64,000 nucleotides of DNA from Dermatophilus congolensis (GCF_900447215.1 NZ_UFYA01000001.1:682001-746000), one strand, 5' to 3'. Positions 36,352 to 47,381 are shown, counted from the stretch's first letter. Made by a program: numbers and translations. Notes: generated by a model not told the origin, from the letters alone.

Positions 36352-36597
36352 TGTGTTGGTTCTAGGGAAAACCCCAGCGACCTTATTGTGCGGACGCGGG
36401 TAGGATGTTTTGTGGAGGTCGGCGTGTGTTCGGCCTGTGAAGCCGCGTGGAACGCGGTTCGTCTTGCAGGGGAGCCCCCCGAGCTTATTGATCGTGTCTG
36501 CTTTTGCGGGCGCGTATCCGTCGACCGTGACCGGCCATAAAGGCCGCACCCATCGGCGTCTGTGCACCAATTGCGTTTATCAACGAAAGAGGAATTC

Positions 36598-38049
36598 ATG
36601 ACGTTCGACTACAAGATTCGGGACATCAACCTGGCGGCTGCTGGCCGTCACCAGTTGCGTCTGGCGGAGGCCGAGATGCCCGGTCTGATGTCGCTGCGTG
36701 AAGAGTATGCCGAGCAGCAGCCTTTGAAGGGCGCCCGTATCGCTGGTTCGTTGCACATGACTGTTCAGACAGCTGTGCTCATTGAAACTTTGACAGCTCT
36801 GGGGGCCCAGGTGCGCTGGGCTTCGTGCAACATTTTCTCGACCCAGGACGAGGCTGCTGCTGCTGTTGTCGTCGGCCCGAACGGAACCCCTGAGAACCCT
36901 CAGGGTGTGCCCGTCTTTGCCTGGAAGGGTGAAACCCTCGAGGAGTACTGGGACTGCGCTGAAGCAATCTTCACCTGGCCTGAGGGCTCCGGGGCGAACA
37001 TGATCCTTGACGATGGTGGTGACGCCACCATGCTCGTACACAAGGGACGCGAGTGGGAGCTGGCTGGCGGTGTTCCCCCCACCACTGAGGAAGACTCTGA
37101 AGAGTTCACCGTGTTTAAAGCTTTGGTGCGTCGCACCATGGAGCAGAACCCGAACAAGTGGACCGAGATCGCTAAGCAGATCAAGGGTGTCACTGAAGAA
37201 ACCACGACGGGTGTGCACCGCCTGTACGAATTGGCCCGCAACGGCGAGCTGCTCTTCCCGGCCATGAACGTCAATGACGCGGTCACCAAGAGCAAGTTCG
37301 ACAACAAGTACGGATGCCGCCACTCCCTCATTGACGGCATCAACCGCGCCACTGACGTCCTCATCGGCGGTAAGACCGCTTTGGTGTGTGGCTACGGAGA
37401 CGTCGGTAAGGGCTGTGCTGAGTCGCTACGTGGACAGGGCGCCCGCGTCATCGTTACCGAGATTGACCCGATCTGTGCGCTGCAGGCCGCGATGGACGGC
37501 TACCAGGTTGCACGGTTGAAGGACGTCGTTGACCAGATCGACATCTTCGTCACCACAACGGGTAACAAAGACATCATCATGGCCGAAGACATGGTCAAGA
37601 TGAAGGACAAGGCCATCGTGGGCAACATCGGCCACTTTGACAACGAGATCGACATGGCTGGCCTGGCCAAGGTGCCTGGTGTCAAGCGCACCGAGATCAA
37701 GCCGCAGGTGCACGAATGGACCTTCCCCGCTGATGGTGAGCGTGGTGAGCGTTCGATCATCATCCTGTCTGAGGGCCGTCTGCTGAACCTGGGTAACGCT
37801 ACGGGGCACCCCAGCTTTGTGATGAGCAACTCTTTCGCTGACCAGACCATCGCGCAGATTGAGCTGTTCACCAAGCCGCAGGAGTACAGCAACGACGTCT
37901 ACGTGCTGCCCAAGCACCTTGACGAGAAAGTTGCACGCGCACACTTGGCTGCGCTGGGTGTTGAACTGACGGAGCTGACCAAGTCTCAGGCTGACTACAT
38001 CGGTGTTGATATCGCTGGTCCGTACAAGCCGGACAACTACCGTTACTGA
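36598..38049 (+). CDS. ahcY: Adenosylhomocysteinase
   Basis: The product hydrolyses S-adenosylhomocysteine to adenosine and homocysteine, removing the product inhibitor of SAM-dependent methyltransferases. It has 483 residues. Segments: [49 protein letters not shown] (a longer actinobacterial-type insert), [22 protein letters not shown]-binding [20 protein letters not shown] and [12 protein letters not shown], ending KPDNYRY. ATG 36598 follows AAAGAGGA; an upstream in-frame ATG at 36562 is not conserved. Codons are C-ending, as in metK. The 246-base leader shows short stems but no recognised riboswitch. Confidence 0.97.
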   Translation: MTFDYKIRDINLAAAGRHQLRLAEAEMPGLMSLREEYAEQQPLKGARIAGSLHMTVQTAVLIETLTALGAQVRWASCNIFSTQDEAAAAVVVGPNGTPENPQGVPVFAWKGETLEEYWDCAEAIFTWPEGSGANMILDDGGDATMLVHKGREWELAGGVPPTTEEDSEEFTVFKALVRRTMEQNPNKWTEIAKQIKGVTEETTTGVHRLYELARNGELLFPAMNVNDAVTKSKFDNKYGCRHSLIDGINRATDVLIGGKTALVCGYGDVGKGCAESLRGQGARVIVTEIDPICALQAAMDGYQVARLKDVVDQIDIFVTTTGNKDIIMAEDMVKMKDKAIVGNIGHFDNEIDMAGLAKVPGVKRTEIKPQVHEWTFPADGERGERSIIILSEGRLLNLGNATGHPSFVMSNSFADQTIAQIELFTKPQEYSNDVYVLPKHLDEKVARAHLAALGVELTELTKSQADYIGVDIAGPYKPDNYRY

Positions 38050-38066
38050 TTGTCGGTAGATTCTGC

Positions 38067-38116
38067 CTACGGGTGATCCGTGCGTCCACGATCAAGGACG
38101 CACGGATCACCCGTAG
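38067..38116 (+). terminator. Terminator after ahcY
   Basis: A 21-bp perfect stem pairs 38067-38087 with 38096-38116 around an eight-base loop. There is no T-run. It separates ahcY from the mtrA unit. Confidence 0.8.
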
Positions 38117-38270
38117 CGGGGTGGAAGTGTGCGCGCCTGGCGCAGTGATTTTCGGGCTGCGGGTAGCATGGCGGCGTTGTGAGAGCCGGTGGGGTGTGTG
38201 TCCTATGTGGTGCAGGACCCGCGGTTTTGGCAAGTGGCATGTGCGCTTGTGTCGTTTCTGAGGAGGTCTT

Positions 38271-38948
38271 GTGAAAGCTCACGTCCTGGTCGTGGATGAC
38301 GATCTTGCGCTAGCTGAAATGCTTGGGTTGGTGCTGCAGAACGAGGGTTTTCATGTGACCCATTGCCCTGATGGTGTTTCAGGGTTGAAAGCGGCGCGTG
38401 AGCTGAAGCCGGATCTGGTGTTGTTGGACGTCATGATGCCGGGGATGGATGGCATCGAGGTGGCTAAACAGCTTCGGGCCGAGTCTGGAGTGCCAATCGT
38501 GATGTTGTCTGCGCGCTCGGACACGATTGATGTCGTGGTGGGTCTGGAATCTGGTGCAGATGATTATGTCGTTAAGCCGTTTAAGCCGCAGGAGTTGACT
38601 GCTCGTGTGCGGGCGCGGCTGCGTCGCGGTACGGATACCAATCCTGAGACGTTGCGGATTGGTGATGTGGTTATCGATGTTGCTGGTCACTCGGTAACAA
38701 AGAATGGTCAGGTCGTTCAGTTGACGCCGCTGGAGTTTGATTTGTTGGTGGCGCTGGCGCGTAAGCCGTGGCAGGCGTTTAGCCGGGATGTGTTGTTGGA
38801 GCAGGTGTGGGGTTATCGGCATGCCGGAGATGCGCGGTTGGTGAATGTTCACGTGCAGCGACTGCGGGGCAAGATTGAAGATGATCCGGAGCACCCGAAG
38901 ATTGTGGTGACGGTGCGTGGCGTGGGGTACAAGGCGGGGACGAACTGA
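38271..38948 (+). CDS. mtrA: Response regulator MtrA
   Basis: This 225-residue OmpR-type transcription factor controls cell-wall, division and replication genes in actinobacteria with sensor MtrB. The receiver domain has Asp9/Asp10 and the phosphoacceptor Asp53 in VLLDVMMPGMDG, with Lys in DYVVKPFKPQEL. The winged-helix domain carries LTPLEFDLLVALARKPWQAF and VWGYRHAGDARLVNVHVQRL. GTG 38271 follows AGGAGG (38261-38266). The stop is four bases from the mtrB start. Confidence 0.97.
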   Translation: MKAHVLVVDDDLALAEMLGLVLQNEGFHVTHCPDGVSGLKAARELKPDLVLLDVMMPGMDGIEVAKQLRAESGVPIVMLSARSDTIDVVVGLESGADDYVVKPFKPQELTARVRARLRRGTDTNPETLRIGDVVIDVAGHSVTKNGQVVQLTPLEFDLLVALARKPWQAFSRDVLLEQVWGYRHAGDARLVNVHVQRLRGKIEDDPEHPKIVVTVRGVGYKAGTN

Positions 38949-38952
38949 GCAG

Positions 38953-40767
38953 ATGCCAGGTGACGTCGTGAGGTCTGCACCGATGGATGGGGTGGCCTCC
39001 GTCGAGGTGGGGGAGGTTGTTTCTCCCGGCGGTGAAGAGGCGTTGGGTGTTTCGAGTCCTGTTTCTCAGGTGCAGGAACATCGTGGCTGGAAGCAGCGCG
39101 TGAAGTCGGGGTGGAGGAACGCTCGGGCAGAGCTTGCTAAGCGGTGGCGGACAAGTCTTCAGTTCCGCACCGTTGTGATCACGGTTGTTTTGGGGGCCGT
39201 GATCACTGTGTTGTTGCAGTCGTTTTCGTATAGCCGAACGGCGGCGGCGCTGGTAGAGGGCAAAGTGGAGGCTTCGAAAGAGGACGCTGCTTATCGGGCT
39301 TCGGGTGTGCAGAGAAATTTGGATGCCACGGATCGTTCGGATGCTGAGTCGATCCGGCAGTTGACGTATGACTTGATGCAGCAGCAAACGTCGCAGGCTC
39401 CTGATCAGGCTCGTGAGGTGATTTTGACGCACGGGCCGAAGAAGTCGCCGGGCAGTATCCCGACGATGTGGACGGCTTTTGGTCCGGAGGTGTTGCCGCA
39501 GGCGTTGCGTGAGGCGGTAGTGGAGGATCCAGGGCACCAACAGGTGCAGATTGTGCCGGTGCGGGGGCATGACGGGTCTGAAGCTCAGGCGGTGGTTGTG
39601 GGGCAGCAGATCCAGATTCCAGATTCGGATGCGCATGAGTTGTATTTCGTGTATCCGATGGAACGTGAAGCCTCGACGATGGATTTAATGCTGCGTACGT
39701 ATTTGTTGGGTGGTGTGCTGCTGACAGGGCTGATTGCTTTGGTGTCGTTGGCTGTGACGCGGTTGGTGGTGGATCCTGTGCGTGAAGCTGCCCAGGTGGC
39801 GGAGCGGCTGGCTAACGGTCGGTTGGATGAGCGGATGCAGTTGCGCGGTGAGGATGATCTGGCGCGGCTTTCGGGGGCGTTTAACCGGATGGCTGATAAT
39901 TTGCAGAGCCAGATTCGTCGGTTGGAGGAGCTGTCGCAGGTTCAGCAGCGGTTTGTTTCAGATGTGAGCCATGAGTTGCGGACGCCGTTGACGACTATTC
40001 AGATGGCTAGCGAGATGCTTTTTGCGGATCGGGATGCGTATTCGCCTACGAGTCGGCGCTCTGCTGAGCTGTTGCACGGTGAGGTGGAGCGGTTTGATGA
40101 GATGTTGTCGGGGTTGTTGGAGATTAGCCGTCATGATGCTGGGTCGGTGGTGTTGGAGACGGACAAGCATGATGTGGTGGCTGTAGTTCAGCGGGTGATT
40201 TCGGCAGCGACCACGTTGGCTGAGACCAAGGGTAGTGAGGTCACGGTGGTTGAGTTGACGCCGGGGCCGTTCGTGGCTGAGATCGACCCGCGTCGTATTG
40301 AGCGGATTCTGCGCAATCTTTTGGTGAATGCGTTGGAGCATGGGCAGGGTGAGCCGGTGCAGATTGAGGTAGGCGCGAACGAGGAGGCTGTAGCTGTTGC
40401 GGTTCGTGACCATGGGATTGGTTTGGAGCCGGGGCAGTCTTCGTTGGTGTTTAACCGTTTTTGGCGTGCGGATCCGGCTCGGACGCGTACGACCGGTGGC
40501 ACGGGTCTTGGGCTGGCGATTGCTTTGGAGGATGCGCGTTTGCATCGGGGTTTGTTGCAGGCGTGGGGTGTTCCTGGGGAGGGCAGTAGGTTCAGGTTGA
40601 TTGTGCCTAAGGATGAGACGGTCTCGATTAGTGAGCCGCCTATTCCGTTGGCTGATGGTGAGGGCGTGGTGAGTCATCACGATACGGGGACGTTGCCTGT
40701 TGTTGATGGGGTGGTGCCGGGGGCCACGGTTGTTCCGGTGGATTCAGATTCTCAGGGGCAGGTGTGA
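38953..40767 (+). CDS. mtrB: Sensor histidine kinase MtrB
   Basis: This 604-residue membrane kinase phosphorylates MtrA. TM1 lies at about 73-92, an extracytoplasmic sensor follows to about 248, TM2 lies at about 249-272, then HAMP (VVDPVREAAQVAERLANGRL), HisKA with His340 in VSDVSHELRTPLTTIQMAS, and a catalytic ATPase domain with RNLLVNALEHG and TGGTGLGLAIALEDARLH. The N-terminal cytoplasmic leader is about 70 residues and charged. ATG 38953 is chosen four bases after mtrA; the longer frame reaches into mtrA. The stop overlaps lpqB by four bases (GTGA). Confidence 0.95.
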   Translation: MPGDVVRSAPMDGVASVEVGEVVSPGGEEALGVSSPVSQVQEHRGWKQRVKSGWRNARAELAKRWRTSLQFRTVVITVVLGAVITVLLQSFSYSRTAAALVEGKVEASKEDAAYRASGVQRNLDATDRSDAESIRQLTYDLMQQQTSQAPDQAREVILTHGPKKSPGSIPTMWTAFGPEVLPQALREAVVEDPGHQQVQIVPVRGHDGSEAQAVVVGQQIQIPDSDAHELYFVYPMEREASTMDLMLRTYLLGGVLLTGLIALVSLAVTRLVVDPVREAAQVAERLANGRLDERMQLRGEDDLARLSGAFNRMADNLQSQIRRLEELSQVQQRFVSDVSHELRTPLTTIQMASEMLFADRDAYSPTSRRSAELLHGEVERFDEMLSGLLEISRHDAGSVVLETDKHDVVAVVQRVISAATTLAETKGSEVTVVELTPGPFVAEIDPRRIERILRNLLVNALEHGQGEPVQIEVGANEEAVAVAVRDHGIGLEPGQSSLVFNRFWRADPARTRTTGGTGLGLAIALEDARLHRGLLQAWGVPGEGSRFRLIVPKDETVSISEPPIPLADGEGVVSHHDTGTLPVVDGVVPGATVVPVDSDSQGQV

Positions 40768-42521
40768 GGTCGCGGCGCTGGTTGGGTGTTGCGGGGGTGG
40801 TGGTCTCGTTGTCGTTGGTGGCGGCGTGTGGTTTGCCGAGTTCAGGGAAGGTGGAACAGGGGTTGGCGGTGCAGGATCGGCCGCCGCCGCCGATCAAGTT
40901 GCAGTTTGAGGCTCCGCGGGCAGGGGCGTCTCAGGAGGAGATTGTTCGGGGTTTTTTTGCGGCGCAGTGGTCGGCTGATGATGATTATCGGGCGGCTCGG
41001 GCGTATCTGACTAAGGGTGTCTCTGAAAAGTGGTCACCTGATTCGGTGGTGGTGCATCCGACGGGTATGCGGCCGCAGACCGTGAAGTCGAAAGACGGTA
41101 GCTCGGTGACGGTGACGGTTGTTGAGATAGGGGTGTTGGATTCGGACGGTCGTTTTCATGCTTCAACGGCTGGGACGACGCGGCAGGTGGAGATTTCGCT
41201 GGCCAAGGTTGATGGTGAGTGGCGGATTTCTTCATTGCCCAAGGGGTTCGGTTTGTGGCTCTCGGAGTTTTATTTCGATTCGACGTATCGTCCGTTTCAG
41301 GTGTCGTATGGCTCGACGGTGGGGAGCACGTTGGTGCCGGATTGGCGTCGTTTTGCGGTGGGGCCTGGGTTGACGACGTCGTTGGCGCGGGCGTTGTTGG
41401 GGCCTGTTCCTTCGCATTTGGCTGGTGCGGTGCGTAGTGGTTTTCCTTCGGGGACTACGTTGGCTGTGGATGCGGTTCCGGTGGGTAATGGTGTGGCCAC
41501 GATGGATTTGACTGGTCGGGCCTTGGCGATGAATTCCTCTGAACGTCATACGGCGTGGGCGCAGACGTTGCGGACGATGCGGCAGGCAGGGACTGTTGAT
41601 CGGGTGGCGATGACAGCGGAAGGGCGGCCGCTGGAAGTGATGGGTTTGGGTTCGTTGCCTGAGCGGGTGGGGGATGTGGGCTTTTCGGGGGCGCCTGCGC
41701 GTTCTCCGGTGGTGGTTCGTCGTGTGGGTGATGTGTTGACTCCGTTGTCCTCGGCGTCTTTTCCTGCAGAGGTGGGTAAGGCGGCGTTGCCTGCGTTGCC
41801 GAAGGTTCCGGAGGAGTGGTCGCGTGCGGCGATTTCTTTGGACCTGCGTGATGTGATGGCTACTAATGAGTCGGGTACTGCGTTAGTGCGCTGGGTGGAT
41901 GGGCAGCGTGCGTCGGTGCAGAGTCCGGGGTCGGGGATGAGCGCGCCGGCTTATGACGTGATGGGGCATGTGTGGTTGGGGGGCCAGGATGCCAAGAGTG
42001 AGGGGGCGGTGTGGGTCTTCCATCGGGTGGGGGATGCGGGTGCGGTTTCTGAGCCGCGTCCGGTGCGGGTTTCAGCGCCATGGTTGCGTGATCGGCGGGT
42101 GATTGATGTGCGGCCTTCTCCAGAGGGGCATCGGGTGGTGGTGTTGAGTAAGGATGCTGCTGGGGTGATGCATGTGGATGTTTCTGGGGTGGTGTCGCCT
42201 TCGGGGGTGCCTTCAGCTTTGCCTGAGCCGTTGGCGGTTGCGCAGGATGTGGTGGATGCAACGTCGGTGATGTGGGTGAATGACAGTACGTTGGCGTTTG
42301 TGGGGTCGCGTAATGCGGGGCAGCCGTTGGTGCCTTTGGTGGCGCCGTTGGCGGGGGTGACACAGGAGTATTCGGGTGTGGCTGGTATTTCGAGGTTGAT
42401 TTCGATGGGTGGTGAGCGTGGTTTGGTGGGGGTGGATCAGGCCAATCAGGTGTTGCGTAAGGTTGGCAGTCGGTGGCAGCGGATTGGTACGGCTTCGGAT
42501 TTGTTGGTTCCTGCTCGCTAG
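40764..42521 (+). CDS. lpqB: Lipoprotein LpqB
   Basis: This 585-residue lipoprotein modulates MtrB sensing at the outer face of the membrane. The signal peptide ends in the lipobox LVAAC, giving lipid-modified Cys22. A GerMN domain follows (near 195-310, including VGNGVATMDLTGRALAMNSS), and the C-terminal part is a beta-propeller-like region (LRDVMATNESGTALVRWVDG, SPEGHRVVVLSKDAAGVMHV). GTG 40764 overlaps the mtrB stop. The order mtrA-mtrB-lpqB is diagnostic. Confidence 0.95.
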   Translation: MRSRRWLGVAGVVVSLSLVAACGLPSSGKVEQGLAVQDRPPPPIKLQFEAPRAGASQEEIVRGFFAAQWSADDDYRAARAYLTKGVSEKWSPDSVVVHPTGMRPQTVKSKDGSSVTVTVVEIGVLDSDGRFHASTAGTTRQVEISLAKVDGEWRISSLPKGFGLWLSEFYFDSTYRPFQVSYGSTVGSTLVPDWRRFAVGPGLTTSLARALLGPVPSHLAGAVRSGFPSGTTLAVDAVPVGNGVATMDLTGRALAMNSSERHTAWAQTLRTMRQAGTVDRVAMTAEGRPLEVMGLGSLPERVGDVGFSGAPARSPVVVRRVGDVLTPLSSASFPAEVGKAALPALPKVPEEWSRAAISLDLRDVMATNESGTALVRWVDGQRASVQSPGSGMSAPAYDVMGHVWLGGQDAKSEGAVWVFHRVGDAGAVSEPRPVRVSAPWLRDRRVIDVRPSPEGHRVVVLSKDAAGVMHVDVSGVVSPSGVPSALPEPLAVAQDVVDATSVMWVNDSTLAFVGSRNAGQPLVPLVAPLAGVTQEYSGVAGISRLISMGGERGLVGVDQANQVLRKVGSRWQRIGTASDLLVPAR

Positions 42522-42602
42522 GGCGTTGTCCGCAACCGTGGTGGTGGTTCGGTGGTGGGGATAACCCGCTTTGGGGTGGGTGGGGTGGTTGAGGCTGTGG
42601 GG

Positions 42603-43340
42603 ATGGATTGGTGTGTGCGTTGGTGGCGTGGATGTGTGGCGGCGGTGCTGGCGCTGTGTGAGTTGGTGTGGCCGGTGGTGTGTGCTGGGTGTGGGCGGCA
42701 TGGGCAGTCGTGGTGTGCGCAGTGTGCAGATGTGGGGGCGTTGCCGGATGCGGAGCCGTTTTCGGTGGTGGGGTTGGGTGAGGAGTTGGTGGTGTGGTCT
42801 GCTGCGGAGTTTGTTGGGCCGGTTGCTGCTGCTGTGGTGGCGTTTAAGGACGGTGGGCGTCGGGATGTGGGGAGTGTGTTGGGGGTGGGGTTGGCACGTG
42901 CGGTTGAGGCGGCTGTGGGAGTGGAGGTGTTGCGGGGTGGGCCGCTGGATGGTCCGGTTGTGGTGGTGCCGGTTCCTTCGCGTCCTTCGGCGCGGCGTCG
43001 GCGTGGTGATGTGCCGTTGTTTGAGTTGGTTGATGTTGCGTTGGGTTCGGGTGTGTTGTCTTTTCAGGTGGGTGCGGTTGAGGCATTGCGGTGGGCGCGG
43101 CGGGTGCGAGATCAGCGTGGTTTGGGGCGGTTGGGCAGGGTAGTGAATGTGTGGGGGTCGATGGGTGTGGTGGAGCGTTGGGGTGGTGAGGTGGGTTCTT
43201 GGGGGTTGGCGGTGTTGGTGGATGACGTGTGTACGACGGGGGCGACGTTGGGTGAGGCGCAGCGGGTGTTGAGGAGGTGTGGTGCGCTTCGGGTGGTGGG
43301 CGCGGTGGTTGCGGCGACTCCGGGGGGTTCTGGGGTGTGA
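42603..43340 (+). CDS. comF: ComF-family phosphoribosyltransferase-like protein
   Basis: This is a protein of about 245 residues similar to ComF/GntX. Zinc-ribbon cysteines are in VVCAGCGRHGQSWCAQCADV, the conserved LPVP-type segment reads VVVVPVPSRPSARRRRG, and the PRPP-binding loop is AVLVDDVCTTGATLGEAQRV. ComF proteins take part in DNA uptake in some bacteria; in actinobacteria the gene follows lpqB with unknown role. The start is uncertain: GTG 42552 gives 17 more residues, ATG 42603 follows a GAGG-containing tract. The sense strand is extremely G/T-rich. Confidence 0.85.
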   Translation: MDWCVRWWRGCVAAVLALCELVWPVVCAGCGRHGQSWCAQCADVGALPDAEPFSVVGLGEELVVWSAAEFVGPVAAAVVAFKDGGRRDVGSVLGVGLARAVEAAVGVEVLRGGPLDGPVVVVPVPSRPSARRRRGDVPLFELVDVALGSGVLSFQVGAVEALRWARRVRDQRGLGRLGRVVNVWGSMGVVERWGGEVGSWGLAVLVDDVCTTGATLGEAQRVLRRCGALRVVGAVVAATPGGSGV

Positions 43341-43639
43341 TGTGGGTCACTGGTTGGGGGTGTTGGCTGAGTGGTGGATGCAAGTTGGCTGACAAATATG
43401 CCGGGTTCCTTCCTCCTGGTCAGAGTTTCCTCTACCGTTCTTTTATCGGGTGTTCACCCCATTGGGTGGTCGCCGGGATCCGATGTTTTGCGCGTTGTCG
43501 CGCATTGAAAGAGGTGATGCCTCACTCGCGTTAGCGAGTTGATTTCCGGGCCCGGTGTGGATTGCCTGTTTTCCCAGGGCCCATCTCAGCCCCGTAGTCC
43601 GGTTCGGGCCGTTCGGGACAGCGCTTCCAGGAGGAACTG
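43341..43639. other. Intergenic leader of hpf
   Basis: No gene is seen. ACTCGC-GTTA-GCGAGT (about 43521-43536) forms a small hairpin followed by TGATTT and could end the lpqB-comF transcript. The strong ribosome site CCAGGAGGAACTG lies immediately before hpf. Promoter elements are expected but not clear. Confidence 0.45.
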
Positions 43640-44281
43640 ATGGAACTCACCGTCACTGCACGTCACGTCCAGGTGTCTGATCGTTTTCGCTCCGTGCTGG
43701 AGGAGAAGATAGAGAAGATTGAGCACTTGGCGCCTAGGGCGCAGCGTGTTGAGGTCATTGTGGGGCATGAGACGTCGCGGAATGCTCCGAAGGGCAGTGT
43801 GCGTGTGGAGATTACGTGCATTGCCAAGGGGCCGGTTCTTCGTGCTGAGGCTTTTGCTGACGATCCGTATTCGGCATTGGATCTTGTTCTTGCGAAATTG
43901 TCTGAGCGGTTGCGTCGGGCGAATTCGAAGAAGAAGGTGCGTCGGCACCGTGGGCCGGATTTAGCGACGGCGACGGCTGATCTTGATGTGGTGGAGGCTA
44001 TGCCGCAGGGTGGTTCTTCAGGTGGCGGCGATGAGGTCAATCCGTTGGAGGCCAAGCTTGGTGTGACGGGTGATTCGCCGGTGCAGGTGCGTGAGAAGGT
44101 GCATGCTTCCTCGCCGATGACTTTGGATCAGGCTCTTTATGAGATGGAGCTGGTGGGGCACGATTTTTACCTCTTCCATGACAAGGATTCGGATAGTCCG
44201 TGCGTGGTGTATCGGCGTCGTGGTTGGGATTACGGCGTGATCCGTTTGGAAGTTTCTGAGGCGGAGGATGTCGCGCAGTAG
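43640..44281 (+). CDS. hpf: Ribosome hibernation promoting factor, long form
   Basis: This 213-residue ribosome-binding protein inactivates and dimerises ribosomes in stress. The N-terminal S30AE domain (ELTVTARHVQVSDRFRSVLE to about 100) is followed by a linker and the C-terminal dimerisation domain (ASSPMTLDQALYEMELVGHD, FYLFHDKDSDSPCVVYRRRG), making it the long form. ATG 43640 follows AGGAGGAACTG. It lies between comF and secA, as in mycobacteria. Confidence 0.96.
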   Translation: MELTVTARHVQVSDRFRSVLEEKIEKIEHLAPRAQRVEVIVGHETSRNAPKGSVRVEITCIAKGPVLRAEAFADDPYSALDLVLAKLSERLRRANSKKKVRRHRGPDLATATADLDVVEAMPQGGSSGGGDEVNPLEAKLGVTGDSPVQVREKVHASSPMTLDQALYEMELVGHDFYLFHDKDSDSPCVVYRRRGWDYGVIRLEVSEAEDVAQ

Positions 44282-44660
44282 TTGCTTGTTTTGACCCCGC
44301 GGCATCGATGTTTTTGGTGTTGCCGTGGTGGTTGTGAGTGTGTGGGGCTGTCGTGGTGTGTTGCGGCAGCCCTGCACTGTGTCTGAAGCGTCATATCCTG
44401 TGTGAGCCCGGGTTTGGTTATCCGTGTGGGCGCGCCGCGATGAGGTCGGGGAACGCGTCGACGGTTGTAAGCGTTTAGCCTGGGTCTGGGGAGTGACCGG
44501 TGGCATGTCCTCATGTGATCTCGTTGTGGGGTCGGCGTGAGGGCGCGGAGTTCGCTGTGTTGGCGTTTTCCAGCTGGTGTCGTTTCCTGGGTGCCCAGCC
44601 GATTACTAGGTGTTCGAGGGCCGGTTTTCCGGTTTCTGTGTTACACAACGAGGAGTGTCC
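44282..44660. other. Intergenic region between hpf and secA
   Basis: It holds the two hairpins described after hpf and then about 290 bases without a supported gene. The secA ribosome site (CGAGGAG at 44649-44655) is at its end. The sequence TCATATCCTGTGTGAG near 44390 could be promoter-like, but this is weak. Confidence 0.45.
44345..44372 (+). terminator. Hairpin after hpf
   Basis: GGGCTGTCG pairs with CGGCAGCCC with one wobble, about 65 bases after the hpf stop. A second stem (CCGCGGCA with TGCCGTGG) lies upstream near 44298-44329. These probably end hpf transcription. Confidence 0.5.
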
Positions 44661-47381
44661 GTGCCGAAGATCATCGATCGAGTCCTGCGAGCAGGTGAGG
44701 GGCGTGTGCTGCGTCACCTAGAGGGCATCGTTGCTCAGGTGAACGCGATCGAGGAGGATTTTCTGTCGCTCTCTGATGCGGAGTTGCGGGCAGAGACGGA
44801 CAGGTTTAAAGCGCGTATCGCTGATGGTGAGTCGTTGGATTCGCTGTTGCCGGAGGCATTTGCCGCGGTTCGTGAGGCGTCTTCTCGAACGATTGGTAAG
44901 CGTCACTTTGATGTGCAGGTGATGGGTGGAGCGGCGTTGCATATGGGCAATGTTGCTGAGATGAAGACCGGTGAGGGTAAGACGCTGGTCGCGACTTTGC
45001 CGAGTTATTTGAATGCCTTGTCGGGTAAAGGTGTTCACGTTGTCACGGTGAACGACTTCTTGGCTAAGTATCAGTCTGAGCTGATGGGTCGTGTGCACCG
45101 CATGTTGGGGTTGGAGACAGGTGTGATCTTGTCGCATCTGACGCCGGCTCAGCGTCGGGCGGAGTATGCGAAGGACATTACGTACGGCACGAATAATGAG
45201 TTCGGCTTCGATTACCTGCGTGACAACATGGCGTGGCAGACCGAAGAGTTGGTGCAGCGGGGGCATAACTTCGCGATTGTGGATGAGGTGGACTCGATCC
45301 TCATTGATGAGGCGCGTACGCCGTTGATCATTTCTGGTCCGGCTGATGGTGTGACGCGGTGGTATGTCGAGATGGCGAAGATGGTTAAGCATCTTGAGCG
45401 GGGGCGTGGCGCGGATCGTCTGCGTGGTATCGAGGCCGAGGGTGACTACGAGGTCGACGAGAAGAAAAAGACGGTCGGGATTCTTGAGCCGGGCATCGCC
45501 AAGGTGGAGGACTACCTCGGTATTGACAACTTGTATGAGAGCAACAACACGCCTTTGATCGGGTATTTGAACAATGCGATCAAGGCTAAGGAGTTGTTCA
45601 AGCGGGACAAGGATTACGTGGTCATGGACGGTGAGGTGCTCATCGTTGATGAGCACACGGGCCGTATCTTGGCTGGTCGTCGCTATAACGAGGGGATGCA
45701 CCAGGCTATTGAGGCCAAAGAGGGGGTGAAGATTCAGAACGAGAACCAAACGTTGGCGACGGTGACGTTGCAGAACTATTTCCGCCTGTACAACAAACTA
45801 TCGGGTATGACGGGTACGGCTCAGACGGAAGCAGCTGAGCTGCACCAGATTTATAAGGTTGGGGTGGTGCAGATTCGGACGAACCGTCCGATGGTGCGTC
45901 GTGATCAGCCGGACTTGGTGTACCGGACAGAGGTCGCGAAGTTTGACGCGGTGGTCAAGGACATTGTTGAGCGTCACCGTAAGGGCCAGCCGGTGCTGGT
46001 GGGTACGACCAGCGTGGAGAAGAGCGAGTATCTTTCGCAGCAGTTGGATGCTCATGGTGTGCCGCACGAGGTGCTGAATGCGAAGTATCACGAGCGTGAA
46101 GCGGCCATTGTGGCTGAGGCTGGCCGTCGAGGTGCGGTGACGGTTGCGACGAACATGGCCGGTCGTGGCACCGACATCATGCTGGGTGGTAACCCAGAAT
46201 TCCGTGCAGTGGATGCATTGCGTCGTCGAGGGCTGTCGCCGGAGGAGACACCTGAGGAGTACGAGGCGGCTTGGGATCAGGCTTTGGCTGAGGCTGAGGC
46301 TGCGGTGAAGTCTGAGCACGACGAAGTGTCGTTGCTGGGTGGTTTGTATGTGTTGGGTACCGAACGGCACGAGTCGCGTCGTATCGATAATCAGTTGCGG
46401 GGTCGTTCTGGTCGTCAGGGCGACCCGGGGGAAAGCCGTTTCTACCTGTCATTGCAGGATGATTTGATGCGGTTGTTTAACGCTGAGCGTGTGAACCGCT
46501 TCATGGTTGCTGTGAAAATGGACGATTCGGTTCCGATCTCGGCGAAGATGGTTACCCGCTCGATCCAGAGTGCGCAGACGCAGGTTGAGGGCCGTAACTT
46601 CGATATTCGTAAGAATGTTTTGAAGTACGACGATGTTTTGAACACTCAGCGCAAGGTTATTTACGGTGAGCGTCGTCGTGTGCTTGAGGGTGAGGATCTG
46701 CATGAGCAGATGCGTTACTTCATCAACGATGTGGTGACTGAGTATGTGCGTGCTGCGACAGAGGAGCAGCTTCCGGAGGATTGGAAGCTGGAGCAGTTGT
46801 GGTCTGATGTGGCTGAGTTGTTCCCGGTGTCGTTGACGTTGGCGGATGTGGAGTCTGCTGCCGGTGGCCGTAGTTCGGTGACTCGGGAAATTCTTGTGCA
46901 AGAGCTGATCTCGGATGCTCAGTTTGCGTTGGATGCACGGGAGGCGCAATTTGGTCGCCGTGCGATGCGTGAGGTGGAGCGTCGTGTGGTTCTCAGTGTT
47001 CTGGACCGTAAGTGGCGTGAGCACTTGTACGAGATGGATTACCTCAAAGAGGGTATTGGGCTGCGTGCGATGGCTCAGCGTGACCCGGTGGTGGAGTACA
47101 GCCGTGAGGGTCACCACATGTTCCAGGCGATGATTGAGGCCATTAAGGAAGATGCTGTGCGTCTTCTGTTCAATGCCGATATCAAGGTGGATGAAAGGCA
47201 GTTGCCTCCGGAGGAGTCACCGGAGCAGAGCTCGGGTGAGGCTGTGCGTGGTGAGGGTGTCGAGCATCCTGATGCGCGTCGCTTTGCGTATTCCGGCGGC
47301 GGGGACACTGTGGGTGAGACTGAGCAGCGGGGTAACCGTCGTGAGCGTCGTTCGCGCAGGTTGCGTCGCCGCGGACGTTGA
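44661..47381 (+). CDS. secA: Preprotein translocase ATPase SecA
   Basis: This 906-residue motor drives Sec-dependent protein export and would serve the many secreted proteins of this window. [20 protein letters not shown] begins the protein; Walker A is [20 protein letters not shown], Walker [19 protein letters not shown], and motif VI is [20 protein letters not shown]. The C-terminus is basic ([14 protein letters not shown]) without the CxCx8CH zinc motif, as in actinobacterial SecA1. GTG 44661 has AGGAG at five-base spacing; GTG 44655 would be too close. A perfect 22-bp hairpin follows. Confidence 0.97.
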   Translation: MPKIIDRVLRAGEGRVLRHLEGIVAQVNAIEEDFLSLSDAELRAETDRFKARIADGESLDSLLPEAFAAVREASSRTIGKRHFDVQVMGGAALHMGNVAEMKTGEGKTLVATLPSYLNALSGKGVHVVTVNDFLAKYQSELMGRVHRMLGLETGVILSHLTPAQRRAEYAKDITYGTNNEFGFDYLRDNMAWQTEELVQRGHNFAIVDEVDSILIDEARTPLIISGPADGVTRWYVEMAKMVKHLERGRGADRLRGIEAEGDYEVDEKKKTVGILEPGIAKVEDYLGIDNLYESNNTPLIGYLNNAIKAKELFKRDKDYVVMDGEVLIVDEHTGRILAGRRYNEGMHQAIEAKEGVKIQNENQTLATVTLQNYFRLYNKLSGMTGTAQTEAAELHQIYKVGVVQIRTNRPMVRRDQPDLVYRTEVAKFDAVVKDIVERHRKGQPVLVGTTSVEKSEYLSQQLDAHGVPHEVLNAKYHEREAAIVAEAGRRGAVTVATNMAGRGTDIMLGGNPEFRAVDALRRRGLSPEETPEEYEAAWDQALAEAEAAVKSEHDEVSLLGGLYVLGTERHESRRIDNQLRGRSGRQGDPGESRFYLSLQDDLMRLFNAERVNRFMVAVKMDDSVPISAKMVTRSIQSAQTQVEGRNFDIRKNVLKYDDVLNTQRKVIYGERRRVLEGEDLHEQMRYFINDVVTEYVRAATEEQLPEDWKLEQLWSDVAELFPVSLTLADVESAAGGRSSVTREILVQELISDAQFALDAREAQFGRRAMREVERRVVLSVLDRKWREHLYEMDYLKEGIGLRAMAQRDPVVEYSREGHHMFQAMIEAIKEDAVRLLFNADIKVDERQLPPEESPEQSSGEAVRGEGVEHPDARRFAYSGGGDTVGETEQRGNRRERRSRRLRRRGR

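Noticed and set aside
36352-36597. Possible SAH or other riboswitch before ahcY
   Set aside because: Short stems such as GGCC-ATAAA-GGCC exist, but the conserved SAH aptamer core was not found.
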